From Oscillospiraceae bacterium (GTDB taxonomy: Bacteria; Bacillota; Clostridia; Oscillospirales; Acutalibacteraceae): DNA of 64,000 nucleotides. Position 1 is the first letter of the stretch, and each line of letters begins with the position of its first letter. Below, one piece after another: positions 43,191 to 52,019 of this stretch. The stretch covers positions 62,001 to 126,000 of the forward strand of contig JAISJQ010000002.1 of NCBI GenBank assembly GCA_031261445.1. Direction: 5' to 3'. The position numbers and the translations under genes were made by a program. The notes beneath the pieces were generated by a model, which was not told where the DNA came from, made no database searches, and was given only the letters and a program-made list of their open reading frames with translations.

Positions 43191-43943
43191 GTAAATCCGG
43201 CGCAGACCGTCGGACACCAAGTCCGGCGCGTGGACAAACGTGCGCAGACAGTGGGGCAGGATGCCGCCCGACAGGCCGCCTGTGCCCACGAGCGTGGCGA
43301 ACGGTGCTTGTAGTTCCGCTTCCATACGTGCGGTCATGCCGTCGAGCATGGAGGCCGTGCCGTAGACCACGCCGCTGGTCATGGCCTCCAATGTGTTTGT
43401 GCCCACCACGCGTGCACCGCCCGAAAAACTGATGGAGGGAAGCTGCGAGGCCTTGTCGCTCAAAGCCGCCAGAGAAATGCCCACGCCCGGCGCAATGGAT
43501 ACGCCCCGTAGCGTGCCAGTGGCATCGAGCGCAATGAGTTTGGTGGCCGTGCCCAAATCGGCCACAAGGCAGGGCAGGGGGTACTGCTCCTTGGCGGCGA
43601 CGGCGGCGGCCACAATGTCCGCGCCCACGCTGGCGGGGTTGTCCACACGCATGGAGAGGCCGGTTTTCACGCCGGGGGCTAACACAAGGGCAGGCACAGC
43701 GGTCAAAATCTCCGCCGCCCCCGCGATGGCCGCCGTCAGCTCCGGCACAACGCTCCCAATCACCGTGCCGACCAGTGCGGACGGCGCAATGGCACTGCGC
43801 TGTAGCAGGAGCGCCAGCTCCACGGCGTATTGATCGCGCGTGCGCTCGCGCTGGCTGGCGAGGCGTGCGCTGAAAATCAGCGTCCCGGCATCCCAGACGC
43901 CCAACGTGATGTGTGTATTGCCGATGTCGATGGTCAGTAGCAC
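43167..43943 (-). CDS. coaX: Type III pantothenate kinase
   Basis: The 258-residue ASKHA-fold kinase carries out the first step of coenzyme A synthesis. Motifs are LLTIDIGNTHITLGVW, DNPASVGADIVAAA, LVADLGTATKL and IAPGVGIS, with a GTGGLS near the end. I use the GTG at 43943, which has GGGGG seven bases upstream; the track start adds an unrelated extension. The final KTEGRK and stop are encoded by a CAGANGN array. With coaB/coaC at 24 kb it covers three steps of the pathway. Confidence 0.93.
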   Translation of the reverse strand: MLLTIDIGNTHITLGVWDAGTLIFSARLASQRERTRDQYAVELALLLQRSAIAPSALVGTVIGSVVPELTAAIAGAAEILTAVPALVLAPGVKTGLSMRVDNPASVGADIVAAAVAAKEQYPLPCLVADLGTATKLIALDATGTLRGVSIAPGVGISLAALSDKASQLPSISFSGGARVVGTNTLEAMTSGVVYGTASMLDGMTARMEAELQAPFATLVGTGGLSGGILPHCLRTFVHAPDLVSDGLRRIYGKTEGRK

Positions 43944-44010
43944 CAAAAAGCCCCCATAGTGTTCTCTTACCATATTATAGCGCATTTTCGCCGAAGAAGC
44001 AAGCGGGCTT

Positions 44011-44155
44011 GCAATGAACAATGTACAATTTTAATAGATTGGTCGCCCGCTGGGGATCTGTAGGGGCGCACGCCCCTACTTGTCAAAAGTTTGCGAAACA
44101 GGCGTGAGAAGGCAAATTCTGTCCTCTAACTTCTGCTTTCTGCCCTCTGTAAAAA
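44011..44155. repeat. CAATNNN, GTAGGGGC and CAGANGN repeats
   Basis: A plus-strand CAATNNN array (44011-44036), a GTAGGGGCGCACGCCCCTAC unit (44059-44080) and a CAGANGN array (44105-44155) lie upstream of the next promoter. No gene is seen between 43944 and 44328. Confidence 0.65.
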
Positions 44156-44193
44156 GTTTCTTGCCGAGTTTCGCCTTTTTTCTGCATAAGTGG

Positions 44194-44222
44194 TTGCATT
44201 TTTTTGTCCGATGTGGTACAAT
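44194..44222 (+). promoter_or_regulatory. Sigma-A promoter for the anchored secreted protein
   Basis: TTGCAT and TACAAT are 17 bases apart. The leader of about 100 bases contains a TGCCAATCTTTGGCA hairpin. Confidence 0.65.
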
Positions 44223-44328
44223 TGCAGTTGCATGAGTGGAACTCTACCCAATTTGGAATCTCAGAGTGCCAATCTTTGGCAGACCATACGTGTTTTCGGC
44301 TGGTTTTTCAGCCCAAGGGAGTGACTTT

Positions 44329-46218
44329 TTGAAAAAGATCATCAGCGTTCTAGTGGCGGTGTTGGTGCTCATAGGGGCATCGGCGGCGTTGCTGACGGCC
44401 AGCGCTCAGACGCAAGTGAAAGTGCCCGACCAATTTCACCTGCTGGCCGGTGGCTTAATAGAGGAAGACCCCCGCACCAGCGCACGCCGCCCGGACGGGG
44501 CGAGCTATGCGTGGCTGGAAGATGTCTTCATCCGCGAGCGTTCGGCGAGCTTGACCTATGTCCCGGTCGAGCCCATCGATGCCTATCCCTTCGGTAGCAC
44601 GCTGGCCTCCTTCAAGCTGGATGTGCAGGAGTATCTAGACGCCCTGAACGCCCCGCAAGACCCCATCGCCATGCTGGGCAATATTACCGATATCTTCAAC
44701 CAATTGCGCATTGCGCTGTATACTTTGGGCATTGATGCCTCCCCGGCGGAGCAGAAAATCTGGCTGGAAGAAAACACCAAAATCGATTTCAGCAAAACGG
44801 CCAACGCCGCCATTGCCGACTATCTCGAGCCCATGACCACCCTGCTCTACGCCACGCAACGCTACAATCTGGGCGGGATCATTCTGGGCGCGGCCGCGCC
44901 GAGTTTGCCCGAAAACGTGGGGCTAGAAGAAGCGGCCGTGCTGACGATGAAGGAGCTCTTCACGGCCAACGGCGACGCAACTTTTGACAACATCAAGACC
45001 CTCAAGGGCTTGGTCATTGCGCTCATGCGCACGTATCTGGTGTCTCAGCATGTTTCTCTTTCGGACTACGCCACAGACGAGCAAGTGCTCCGCGCGACCA
45101 TTCTCGCGGTGATTGCGCAAGCCGGCTACACCAGCGATGCGGATTCCACCACCATGGCCGATGAGCAACTGAAGCTCTATGAGCTGGGTGCGGAACTCTT
45201 CCTGCGCTTCCGCGTGGTCTGCCCACCCGCCGCGCTGGGCGTCGCTCTGCAATCTGTCGACCCCACCACCGCCGTGGCGCGGGTAATTTTGGAAACGATG
45301 ATCTGCGAAAAGAGCAAAAAACAACCGGCCGATCTCGCCACAAAGTCCATGGAGGATCTGTTCAACGATGCGCTGATTCTGGGCTACTTTGCGCTCACGA
45401 GCGACTTCTATTCGGATGTCTATGAATACAACGTCCACCTAGATTACAAAGAGAGCAAGCTGTATCTCATGGCGTTCCCCTACGCGCCGCTGATGGATCC
45501 GGCGGGCTATTCCGGCAATATAACCTACAAAATCAACGGGCAAGTCGCGGATTTGCGCAAGGCACTGGAGATTGCGCTCAACCCGGCGTTAGAAGAACAG
45601 CTCATCGACCTAGAGGTCGTCTATAAGGATGACCGCGCGGGCATCAACGAGACCCGCCACTACCTCTTCCGCATCTTTGAAGGCAAGAATGACCCGCCCA
45701 ACGATGGCAACCCCTTCGTGGATATCGCCAGTTTGCTGATGGGTGGCTCAAACGGCAACCTGCTCGCCAGTTTGGGCAGTGCCTTGTCCCCCGTCTATAG
45801 CGCGAAAGCGCCGGATGCCACCACGCCCGCCTCCACCGTCAGCGGTTGGGAACCGGCCACCGTTGCGCCGCACGCGGGGGCGTTCCCAGAGGTCTTGACC
45901 GACCCCAACGCGGCCGAAGTGCTGGGCGCGTTCACCGTGGTCGATCCGCAAAACAGTCCGCTGTCGCCTGCAGGTGCAGGCTCTCCCGCCAGCGCGTCCG
46001 CACCCAAAACGGGTCTGGCCGCCCTTTGGGCCACGATGACGCGCAATAACCTTGCGCTGTATATCGCCATCGGCTTGGTGGTGGTCGCCGCCGCCGCCGC
46101 GCTGTTCATCCATGACCACAAAAAGCAGGAGGCCGAACACGCCGCTCTGGGCTTTAAGCCCAAGAAAAACGGCAAGTCCGCCAAAAACAAAAAGCCCAAG
46201 CCCGACGACCGCTTTTAA
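44329..46218 (+). CDS. Large extracytoplasmic protein with C-terminal membrane anchor
   Basis: The 629-residue protein has a signal peptide (KKIISVLVAVLVLIGASAALLTASAQ), a mostly helical extracellular domain of about 440 residues without known motifs, a Pro/Ala/Ser-rich linker (about 490-570), a membrane helix (NNLALYIAIGLVVVAAAAALFI) and a basic cytoplasmic tail (KPKKNGKSAKNKKPK). The linker-anchor arrangement suits display of the domain outside the wall. The start is TTG at 44329, after AAGGGAG. It lies directly upstream of a two-component system and an HtrA protease, hinting at an envelope-stress role, which is inference. Confidence 0.7.
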   Translation: MKKIISVLVAVLVLIGASAALLTASAQTQVKVPDQFHLLAGGLIEEDPRTSARRPDGASYAWLEDVFIRERSASLTYVPVEPIDAYPFGSTLASFKLDVQEYLDALNAPQDPIAMLGNITDIFNQLRIALYTLGIDASPAEQKIWLEENTKIDFSKTANAAIADYLEPMTTLLYATQRYNLGGIILGAAAPSLPENVGLEEAAVLTMKELFTANGDATFDNIKTLKGLVIALMRTYLVSQHVSLSDYATDEQVLRATILAVIAQAGYTSDADSTTMADEQLKLYELGAELFLRFRVVCPPAALGVALQSVDPTTAVARVILETMICEKSKKQPADLATKSMEDLFNDALILGYFALTSDFYSDVYEYNVHLDYKESKLYLMAFPYAPLMDPAGYSGNITYKINGQVADLRKALEIALNPALEEQLIDLEVVYKDDRAGINETRHYLFRIFEGKNDPPNDGNPFVDIASLLMGGSNGNLLASLGSALSPVYSAKAPDATTPASTVSGWEPATVAPHAGAFPEVLTDPNAAEVLGAFTVVDPQNSPLSPAGAGSPASASAPKTGLAALWATMTRNNLALYIAIGLVVVAAAAALFIHDHKKQEAEHAALGFKPKKNGKSAKNKKPKPDDRF

Positions 46219-46363
46219 GCGCGAAAAAGACAAAATTTCCAAGCACTTCATACGCTGGAAACATTTGCATGGTATCCTAACATCAGCCGATGCTTTGGTG
46301 TCGGCTGATTTGCCAAAAATGGGGTAATCTACCAACAGAACGACTGACTATAGGGAGCGCAAA

Positions 46364-47056
46364 ATGGCACTGGAAAAAATCCTCGTCGTGGACGACGACC
46401 TGAACATCTGTGAGCTTCTGCGGCTCTATCTGGAAAAAGAGGGCTACGAAATCGCACAGGCCAACGATGGCGAATCCGCCGTGGAGACCGCCAAAGAGTT
46501 TCAGCCCGCGCTGATTCTCCTAGACTTGATGCTGCCCAAAATGGACGGCTGGGGCGTGTGCCGCGAGGTGCGCAAGACCAGCAACGTGCCCATCATCATG
46601 CTCACGGCCAAGGGCGAAACCTTTGACAAGGTGCTGGGGCTGGAGCTGGGCGCGGACGATTACATCGTCAAGCCCTTCGACGCAAAGGAAGTGCTCGCGC
46701 GCATCAAAGCGGTGCTGCGCCGTAGCGTGGCTGTCCCCGCCGAGAATGACGTGAAGGAAGTGCACTACGACAAGCTCATCGTCAACCTGACCAACTACGA
46801 GCTACAGGTGGACGGCAAGCGCGTGGATACGCCCCCCAAAGAGCTGGAACTCATCTTCCATTTGGCCAGCAACCCCAACCGCGTGTATACGCGCGATCAG
46901 TTGCTGGACGAAGTGTGGGGCTTTGATTACTTTGGCGATTCGCGCACGGTGGATGTGCACGTCAAGCGACTGCGCGAAAAGCTGGAAGGCGTGAGCGACA
47001 AGTGGGAGCTGAAAACTGTCTGGAGTGTGGGATACAAATTTGAAACACGAGCCTAA
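46364..47056 (+). CDS. OmpR-family response regulator
   Basis: The 230-residue regulator has a receiver domain with acidic pair VVDDD, phospho-acceptor LILLDLMLPKMDGW, T in IIMLTAKGE and K in DDYIVKPF, and a winged-helix DNA-binding domain (LTNYELQVDGKRVDTPPKELELIFHLASNP ... DSRTVDVHVKRLREKLE). It resembles WalR/YycF and PhoP in overall form. It overlaps the kinase gene by 17 bases. The cognate sensor follows directly. Confidence 0.95.
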   Translation: MALEKILVVDDDLNICELLRLYLEKEGYEIAQANDGESAVETAKEFQPALILLDLMLPKMDGWGVCREVRKTSNVPIIMLTAKGETFDKVLGLELGADDYIVKPFDAKEVLARIKAVLRRSVAVPAENDVKEVHYDKLIVNLTNYELQVDGKRVDTPPKELELIFHLASNPNRVYTRDQLLDEVWGFDYFGDSRTVDVHVKRLREKLEGVSDKWELKTVWSVGYKFETRA

Positions 47057-48632
47057 ACCACAGGCGCGCCGCCCGGTGCGTTTCCTGAGAAGCGGGTTGT
47101 TCCGCCGCTATGCGGTGACGTTCAGCTCGCTGCTTTTGGTGAGCTTTTTTATCTTAGGCGCGGCGTTTTTGGTGACGATCGCGGAGTTTTGGACAGATGA
47201 AAAGCTGGCACAACTGAGCGAAAACGCCGCCCGCGTGGCCGAGCGCACGGAGCAAACCTTCCGCCGCTATACGGACGAAGAGCGATACGCCCCCGTGGTC
47301 ATGTTCATGCTCAGCGAAACGGCCAGCACGCTCAACACGGGGCTCGACGAGGGTGCCGCCCCCGATCAGTACATCCGCATGGACATCTTCGTGGTCAACG
47401 AAGAGGGGCAAGTGGTCTACTGCAACGACATGTATGACCGCTATCTGGCGGGCGAGCCGCTGGCCTGCCCCCTCCACCAGACGGCCACGATTCCGGCGGA
47501 GCTCATCCAAAGCGCCATGCACGGGGCAATTTCGGGCGAGGATAATTTGGGCGGCATGTTCGCCCAGCATCGCTATTTTGCCGCCGTCCCGCTCAAATCG
47601 GGCGATGGCACAACGGCGACGGGCGCGGTCTTTGCCACCGCCCCCATCACCGAGGGCTTGCGCCCCTACATTCAGCAGGTGGTCATCCGCTTCATCGGCG
47701 CTACGGTGCTCTCCATCCTGCTGGTCTTTGTCATCATCGCGTACCTCTCCTATCGCCTGACCAAACCGCTCCTAGACATGGAACAGGCCGCCAGCCGCTA
47801 CGCCGTGGGGGACTTCTCCCTGCGCGTGTATTACCGCCGCAAGCCGAAGAAACCCTTAAAAGAGAAGCACAAAAAACGCAAGCATCGTCACCCAGACGAG
47901 CTCATCGCGCTGGTGGAATCCTTCAACAATATGGCGCAGGATTTGAGCGTGCTGGAATCCACCCGCCGCAGTTTTGTCGCCAACGTCAGTCACGAGCTCA
48001 AAACGCCCATGACCACCATCGGTGGCTTCATTGACGGCATCCTAGACGGCACGATTCCCCCCGCGCGGCAGGAACACTATCTGGGCATCGTGTCCGGCGA
48101 AGTGAAGCGCCTCTCGCGCCTAGTGACGGGGATGCTCAACATGAGCCGCATTGAGGCGGGCGAGCTGCACATGAAGCCCAAAGCGTTCGATCTCTCCGAG
48201 CTGATGCTGCAAACGCTCCTAAACTTTGAACGCCTGATTGACCAAAAGGGCGTGCAGGTGGAGGGCATTGACGCGTTGGGACACGTGATGATCTCCGCCG
48301 ACCGCGACATGCTCAGCCAAGTGCTCTATAACCTGTGCGACAACGCCGTGAAGTTCGTCGACGGCGGCGGCACAATCGCCGTGCGCGTCTGGGAAGAAGA
48401 GGAGCGCATCTACGCCACGGTGCGCAATTCCGGCACGGGCATTGGGCAGAAGGATCTCTCCAACGTGTTTGAGCGTTTCTATAAGGTGGATCAGAGCCGC
48501 AGCTACGACACCAAATCCGCCGGGCTGGGTCTGTATATCGTCAAGACCATCATCGACCTGCACGGCGGCAAAATCAGTGCGCAGAGCGTGGAATCGCAAT
48601 ACGCGGAATTCAAGTTCTGGTTGCCCAAGTGA
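47040..48632 (+). CDS. Membrane sensor histidine kinase
   Basis: The 530-residue kinase has membrane helices at about 25-50 and 210-235 that enclose an extracellular sensor domain of about 160 residues, then a HAMP region with a basic insertion (RRKPKKPLKEKHKKRKHRHPDE), a HisKA domain with VANVSHELKTPMTTIGGFIDG and an ATPase domain with LCDNAVKF, GTGIGQKDL and AGLGLYIVK. The start is set at the TTG at 47040, within the end of the regulator gene; a GTG at 47025 is possible. The partners probably respond to envelope state. Confidence 0.93.
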   Translation: MKHEPKPQARRPVRFLRSGLFRRYAVTFSSLLLVSFFILGAAFLVTIAEFWTDEKLAQLSENAARVAERTEQTFRRYTDEERYAPVVMFMLSETASTLNTGLDEGAAPDQYIRMDIFVVNEEGQVVYCNDMYDRYLAGEPLACPLHQTATIPAELIQSAMHGAISGEDNLGGMFAQHRYFAAVPLKSGDGTTATGAVFATAPITEGLRPYIQQVVIRFIGATVLSILLVFVIIAYLSYRLTKPLLDMEQAASRYAVGDFSLRVYYRRKPKKPLKEKHKKRKHRHPDELIALVESFNNMAQDLSVLESTRRSFVANVSHELKTPMTTIGGFIDGILDGTIPPARQEHYLGIVSGEVKRLSRLVTGMLNMSRIEAGELHMKPKAFDLSELMLQTLLNFERLIDQKGVQVEGIDALGHVMISADRDMLSQVLYNLCDNAVKFVDGGGTIAVRVWEEEERIYATVRNSGTGIGQKDLSNVFERFYKVDQSRSYDTKSAGLGLYIVKTIIDLHGGKISAQSVESQYAEFKFWLPK

Positions 48633-48755
48633 GGCAGAAAACATCGCTCCATGTCGCTGAGCGGTCGAATTCGCACAGTTTTCATCTTTCGCGCAAACAA
48701 TCGCCATCCCCATGACTATAATATAAGCATGTGCCCAAATTTAGGAGGACAACCC

Positions 48756-50327
48756 ATGGACGAATACACCAACCCCACGCCCGAGCCGGAAAACACAACC
48801 GCGCCGGACTTCCCCGCCGCGCCGCTGGGTGCGCCCGCGCCGCCCATCCCCTACTATGTGCCGGCAGAGGCAGAGGATTTCCTGCCGAAAGAGCCCGCAC
48901 CCGAAGCCGCACCCCCTGCCGAAGAGCCACAGGCTTTGCAAGAGGCGCTTTCGGTGGACACAGAGGCAGCGCCTGCGCCGCCGATCTATCCGCCCGTCCC
49001 TGCGCCAAATGCGGTGTATCCCCCGCTCCCGCCGCAGATGCAGGGCTATGCCCCGCCGCCCCCGCCGGGCTATCCGCAGTACCCACAGGCGGCCGCGCCG
49101 TGGCAGAATCCAGCACAACCGCCCGTCAAGAAAAAGCACAAGGGATTGACCGTGCTGGCGGTGCTCATCTGCCTGACACTCATCGTCACGGGCATTGTGG
49201 TCATCGTTTCGCTGCTCAATAACGGGAGCGACAATCTGGGCGGCACGGGCGACGGCACAACGCTGAACATTGCGCCCACGCCCACGGAAAAACTCAACCT
49301 GCCCGCCAGCGGCAGTGTGCTGACTAGCGAGCAAATCAGCGAAAAGCTCTCTAAATCCGTGGTGGGCATCGTGCTCTTCTCTGGGCGCAAGGGCGACAGC
49401 GCCGTGGGCAGCGCGTCGGGCATCATCATGGGCGAGGACAGCACGGGCAAATACACCTACGTCATCACCTGCGCCCACGTCATCAGCGACGGCGGCGGCT
49501 TGACGGTGAAGGTGCAGTTTGAGAACGGTAGCCAAGAGAAAGCCGAGATTGTCGGCTATGACACGCGCACCGATCTGGGCGTAATCCGCATCAAGAAGAC
49601 GGGTCTGCAGGCGGCGGAGTTTGGCAATTCCGACGCCATTCGCGCGGGTGAGCAGATCTGGGCGATTGGCAACCCGGCGGGGATGGAGTTCTATGGCTCA
49701 ATCACCACGGGCATCGTCAGCGCCATTGGGCGCGACCTAAAGAGCGAGAACGAAACGCCGCTCATTCAGCACGATGCCGCCATCAACCCTGGCAATTCTG
49801 GCGGTCCGTTGGTGAACAAATACGGGCAAGTCATTGGCATCGTCTCCATGAAGCTGGTCAGCGGCGACATTGAGGGCATGGGCTTCGCCATTCCCTCCAC
49901 CCCCGCAAAGCTCATCATTGACGAGCTAATCAAAAACGGCAAGATTTCTGGCCGCGCACGCTTGGGGATCTATTACAGCGAGGCGAGCCAGAGCGCGAAA
50001 TACAGCATGGTCATCCAGCTGAAAAAACTGCCCAGCGGCTCGCTCATCATTGAGGACATTGACCCCTCCACCCCGCTGGCGAAGACCAAAGCGCAAAAGT
50101 ACGACATGATTGTGGCCGTCAACGGCAAAAAGCTCGACAAGCCGGACGTGCTGCTCGATGTGATCCAAAAAGGCAAGCCGGGTCAGTCCATCACGCTCGA
50201 TTTGGTGCGCGTATTCAGCGACTACAGCATCGAGGAGTTCAGCGTAAAGACCACCCTCGTGGAGGATACAGGCGAGACGGGCTACCCGGAAGAGAGCACC
50301 GAGCCGGAGATTTTGTTGCCGTTCTAG
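48756..50327 (+). CDS. HtrA/DegP-type membrane-anchored serine protease
   Basis: The 523-residue protease has a Pro-rich cytoplasmic region (about 1-125), one membrane helix (LTVLAVLICLTLIVTGIVVIVSLL), then a trypsin-like domain with catalytic His in TCAHVISD, Asp in DTRTDLGVI and Ser in INPGNSGGPLVN. A PDZ-like domain follows (PSGSLIIEDIDPSTPLAKTKAQKYDMIVAVNGKKL). The active site faces outside, where it degrades misfolded proteins. GGAGG precedes the ATG; a TATAAT lies at 48716. The TAG stop is inside a CTAGATN array. It is placed just after a two-component system. Confidence 0.93.
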   Translation: MDEYTNPTPEPENTTAPDFPAAPLGAPAPPIPYYVPAEAEDFLPKEPAPEAAPPAEEPQALQEALSVDTEAAPAPPIYPPVPAPNAVYPPLPPQMQGYAPPPPPGYPQYPQAAAPWQNPAQPPVKKKHKGLTVLAVLICLTLIVTGIVVIVSLLNNGSDNLGGTGDGTTLNIAPTPTEKLNLPASGSVLTSEQISEKLSKSVVGIVLFSGRKGDSAVGSASGIIMGEDSTGKYTYVITCAHVISDGGGLTVKVQFENGSQEKAEIVGYDTRTDLGVIRIKKTGLQAAEFGNSDAIRAGEQIWAIGNPAGMEFYGSITTGIVSAIGRDLKSENETPLIQHDAAINPGNSGGPLVNKYGQVIGIVSMKLVSGDIEGMGFAIPSTPAKLIIDELIKNGKISGRARLGIYYSEASQSAKYSMVIQLKKLPSGSLIIEDIDPSTPLAKTKAQKYDMIVAVNGKKLDKPDVLLDVIQKGKPGQSITLDLVRVFSDYSIEEFSVKTTLVEDTGETGYPEESTEPEILLPF

Positions 50328-50384
50328 ATTCTAGATTAATTGTTATGCACCTGTAGGGGCGACCACAAGGGTCGCCCCTACAAC
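50322..50384. repeat. CTAGATN units and a GTAGGGGC hairpin (families D and A)
   Basis: Two CTAGATT units overlap the stop of the protease gene, then a perfect hairpin with a GCGACC stem and ACAA loop occupies 50353-50382 between two plus-strand genes. Confidence 0.75.
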
Positions 50385-50413
50385 CTAAAACCCCTCAGAA
50401 AGAATTTGAACAT

Positions 50414-51247
50414 ATGCCCCAAACCATCGCTGCGCTGGGCAGCTTTGACGGATTGCACATGGGTCACTGGGCAGTTCTGCAGGACGCTCAGCTGCCCGCC
50501 ACCGTGTGTTTGCTCTTTGACGGGCTGGACAAGTCCGCGCAACTGCTGACCACCGAAAAGCGCGATGCGCTCTTGCGCGAAGCGGGCATCGAGCCCGTGG
50601 TTTTTGCGTTTGACGAGCTACAACATCTCACGCCAGCGCAGTATGTGGACGAGGTTTTGTGCGCACAGCTACACGTGGATGGCGTGGTCTGCGGCTATAA
50701 CTACCACTTTGGGGCAGGCGCGGCGGGCGATGCCGACACCCTGCGCACGCTCTGCGCCGCGCGGGGCATTGCCTGCCGCGTTGTGCCGCCCGTTTTGCAG
50801 GCAGGCATGCCCGTGAGCGCCACGCGCATCCGCGAAGCCTTGCGCTTGGGGGATGTGCCCACAGCCAATGCCCTGCTTGGTCGCCCGTTTGGGTATGACT
50901 TCCCCGTGGCGCACGGCGACGCGCGTGGGCGCACGCTGGGCTACCCCACCGCCAACCAATTCTTCCCAGAGGGTTTTCTGATTCCACGGCGGGGGGTGTA
51001 CGCCAGCCGCGTGACCTTGGCGGGGACGGTCTATCCCGCCATGACCAACATCGGTTTGCGCCCCACCTATGCCAGCCCCGTGCCCCTGAGCGAGACGCAT
51101 CTTTTCGGCTTTTCGGGTGACTTGTACGGGCAAAAGCTCCCGGTGGAGCTGCTGGCGTTCATCCGTGACGAGCGTGCGTTTGCCAGCGCGGAGGAGCTCA
51201 CGAAGCAGCTGACGAGCGACGCAAAGCAGTGTAAAGCGCGGTTTTAG
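50414..51247 (+). CDS. ribF: Bifunctional riboflavin kinase/FAD synthetase
   Basis: The 277-residue enzyme converts riboflavin to FMN and FAD. The adenylyltransferase domain has GSFDGLHMGH (nucleotidyltransferase HxGH), GYNYHFGAGAAGD and PVSATRIREALRLG; the kinase domain has GRTLGYPTANQFF, the GVYAS region and MTNIGLRPTY. The ribosome site is weak. No FMN riboswitch is evident; instead the upstream gap holds a repeat hairpin. Confidence 0.94.
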   Translation: MPQTIAALGSFDGLHMGHWAVLQDAQLPATVCLLFDGLDKSAQLLTTEKRDALLREAGIEPVVFAFDELQHLTPAQYVDEVLCAQLHVDGVVCGYNYHFGAGAAGDADTLRTLCAARGIACRVVPPVLQAGMPVSATRIREALRLGDVPTANALLGRPFGYDFPVAHGDARGRTLGYPTANQFFPEGFLIPRRGVYASRVTLAGTVYPAMTNIGLRPTYASPVPLSETHLFGFSGDLYGQKLPVELLAFIRDERAFASAEELTKQLTSDAKQCKARF

Positions 51248-51299
51248 CGGATTTTTGCAAAAAAATCCGTAACACTTTGGCAACATTTCCAAAAAACAC

Positions 51300-51328
51300 T
51301 TGCAATCTTGCGCGGAATGTGCTAGACT
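51300..51328 (+). promoter_or_regulatory. Promoter of the 45-residue peptide gene
   Basis: TTGCAA and TAGACT are 17 bases apart, 50 bases before the ATG. Confidence 0.7.
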
Positions 51329-51378
51329 AATGCTGTAGCGAACTTCAACCCGCATCCCATTGCAAAGGAGGCACACAC

Positions 51379-51516
51379 ATGGAAGCTTTCACACAAGCAT
51401 TTGCCGATTTCTTCAGCTGGCTGTCCGGTTTCACGTTTGAAATCGTTCTGACCGCGATTGAAGACTGGTTGTTCGAGATCAGCGGCGGTGATTTCCACTG
51501 GGGCTCTACGTTCTAG
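51379..51516 (+). CDS. Orphan 45-residue acidic/aromatic peptide
   Basis: This ORF is absent from the supplied track. It reads MEAFTQAFADFFSWLSGFTF and continues to HWGSTF, with one hydrophobic helix rich in Phe and Trp and a net negative charge. It has a complete transcription unit of its own: a promoter with 17-base spacing, a near-perfect AAAGGAGG eight bases before the ATG, and an intrinsic terminator 17 bases after the stop. Those signals argue strongly for expression. No family is recognised; a membrane-associated regulatory peptide, toxin or signalling peptide are all possible. Confidence 0.7.
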   Translation: MEAFTQAFADFFSWLSGFTFEIVLTAIEDWLFEISGGDFHWGSTF

Positions 51517-51532
51517 GGCACTTCTACACACC

Positions 51533-51569
51533 AAAAAAACACCCTTGCCTCGCGGCGGGGGTGTTTTTT
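51533..51569 (+). terminator. Intrinsic terminator
   Basis: AAACACCC and GGGGGTGTTT form a GC-rich stem followed by a T run, directly after the small peptide gene. Confidence 0.85.
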
Positions 51570-51596
51570 ATACTATTTCGCAATAAAAATTGTTGC

Positions 51597-51706
51597 CTAT
51601 CGCGACAGGCAAGGGTCGCCCCTATGGAAGGATTCTTAATACGGAATCGTATGAATTGTGATAACAGACAAACGGGGCGATGTGGACATCGCCCCCTACG
51701 GAAGGA
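51597..51706. repeat. GTAGGGGC-family units (family A)
   Basis: A GGGTCGCCCCTA half-unit and a GGGCGATGTGGACATCGCCCCC unit separated by AAGGATT/ACGGAATCGTATGAATT tracts match those near 15170 and 19600-19660. Confidence 0.6.
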
Positions 51707-51751
51707 TTTCAAAAACGGAATCGTATGAATTTTTTGTCCGATTGGCAAAGG

Positions 51752-51784
51752 AAAAGCCTTGAAACCCGGTGGTTTCAAGGCTTT
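51752..51784 (-). terminator. Intrinsic terminator of the tRNA
   Basis: On the minus strand AAAGCCTTGAAACC pairs with GGTTTCAAGGCTTT, ending in TTTTCC. Confidence 0.8.
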
Positions 51785-51866
51785 GGTGCGGTGGACGGGA
51801 CTTGAACCCGTACCCTTGCGGACACGCCCCTCAAACGTGCGCGTATGCCAGTTCCGCCACCACCGC
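51784..51866 (-). tRNA. tRNA-Leu (anticodon GAG), CCA encoded
   Basis: The acceptor stem GCGGTGG pairs with CCACCGC, followed by A and an encoded CCA. A D-arm (GCGGAACTGGCA), anticodon loop TTGAGGG with GAG, a long variable arm typical of class II tRNA and a T-loop GGTTCAAGTCC are visible. A 17-spaced promoter precedes it and a terminator follows. Confidence 0.95.
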
Positions 51867-51913
51867 ATCGCCTGCGTTCGCCCGAGGGTCTCTTGCGGGG
51901 ACGAACACACAGT

Positions 51914-51942
51914 ATTATAGCATCTCTCGCTCGTTTTGTCAA
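51914..51942 (-). promoter_or_regulatory. Promoter of tRNA-Leu
   Basis: Consensus TTGACA and TATAAT are 17 bases apart on the minus strand, about 45 bases before the mature 5' end. Confidence 0.85.
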
Positions 51943-51959
51943 GTCTCGCTACGCCCCAT

Positions 51960-51988
51960 TTGCTTTTTCGCCCCATTACTGCTATAAT
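51960..51988 (+). promoter_or_regulatory. Promoter of the teichoic-acid-type transferase gene
   Basis: TTGCTT and TATAAT are 17 bases apart, 32 bases before the ATG at 52020. Confidence 0.7.
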
Positions 51989-52019
51989 ATAGTGCTAGAA
52001 AAAGCGAGGAGACAGTTCG

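Noticed and set aside
50328-50413. FMN riboswitch before ribF
   Set aside because: The gap is under 90 bases and holds only repeat units; no conserved RFN element is seen.
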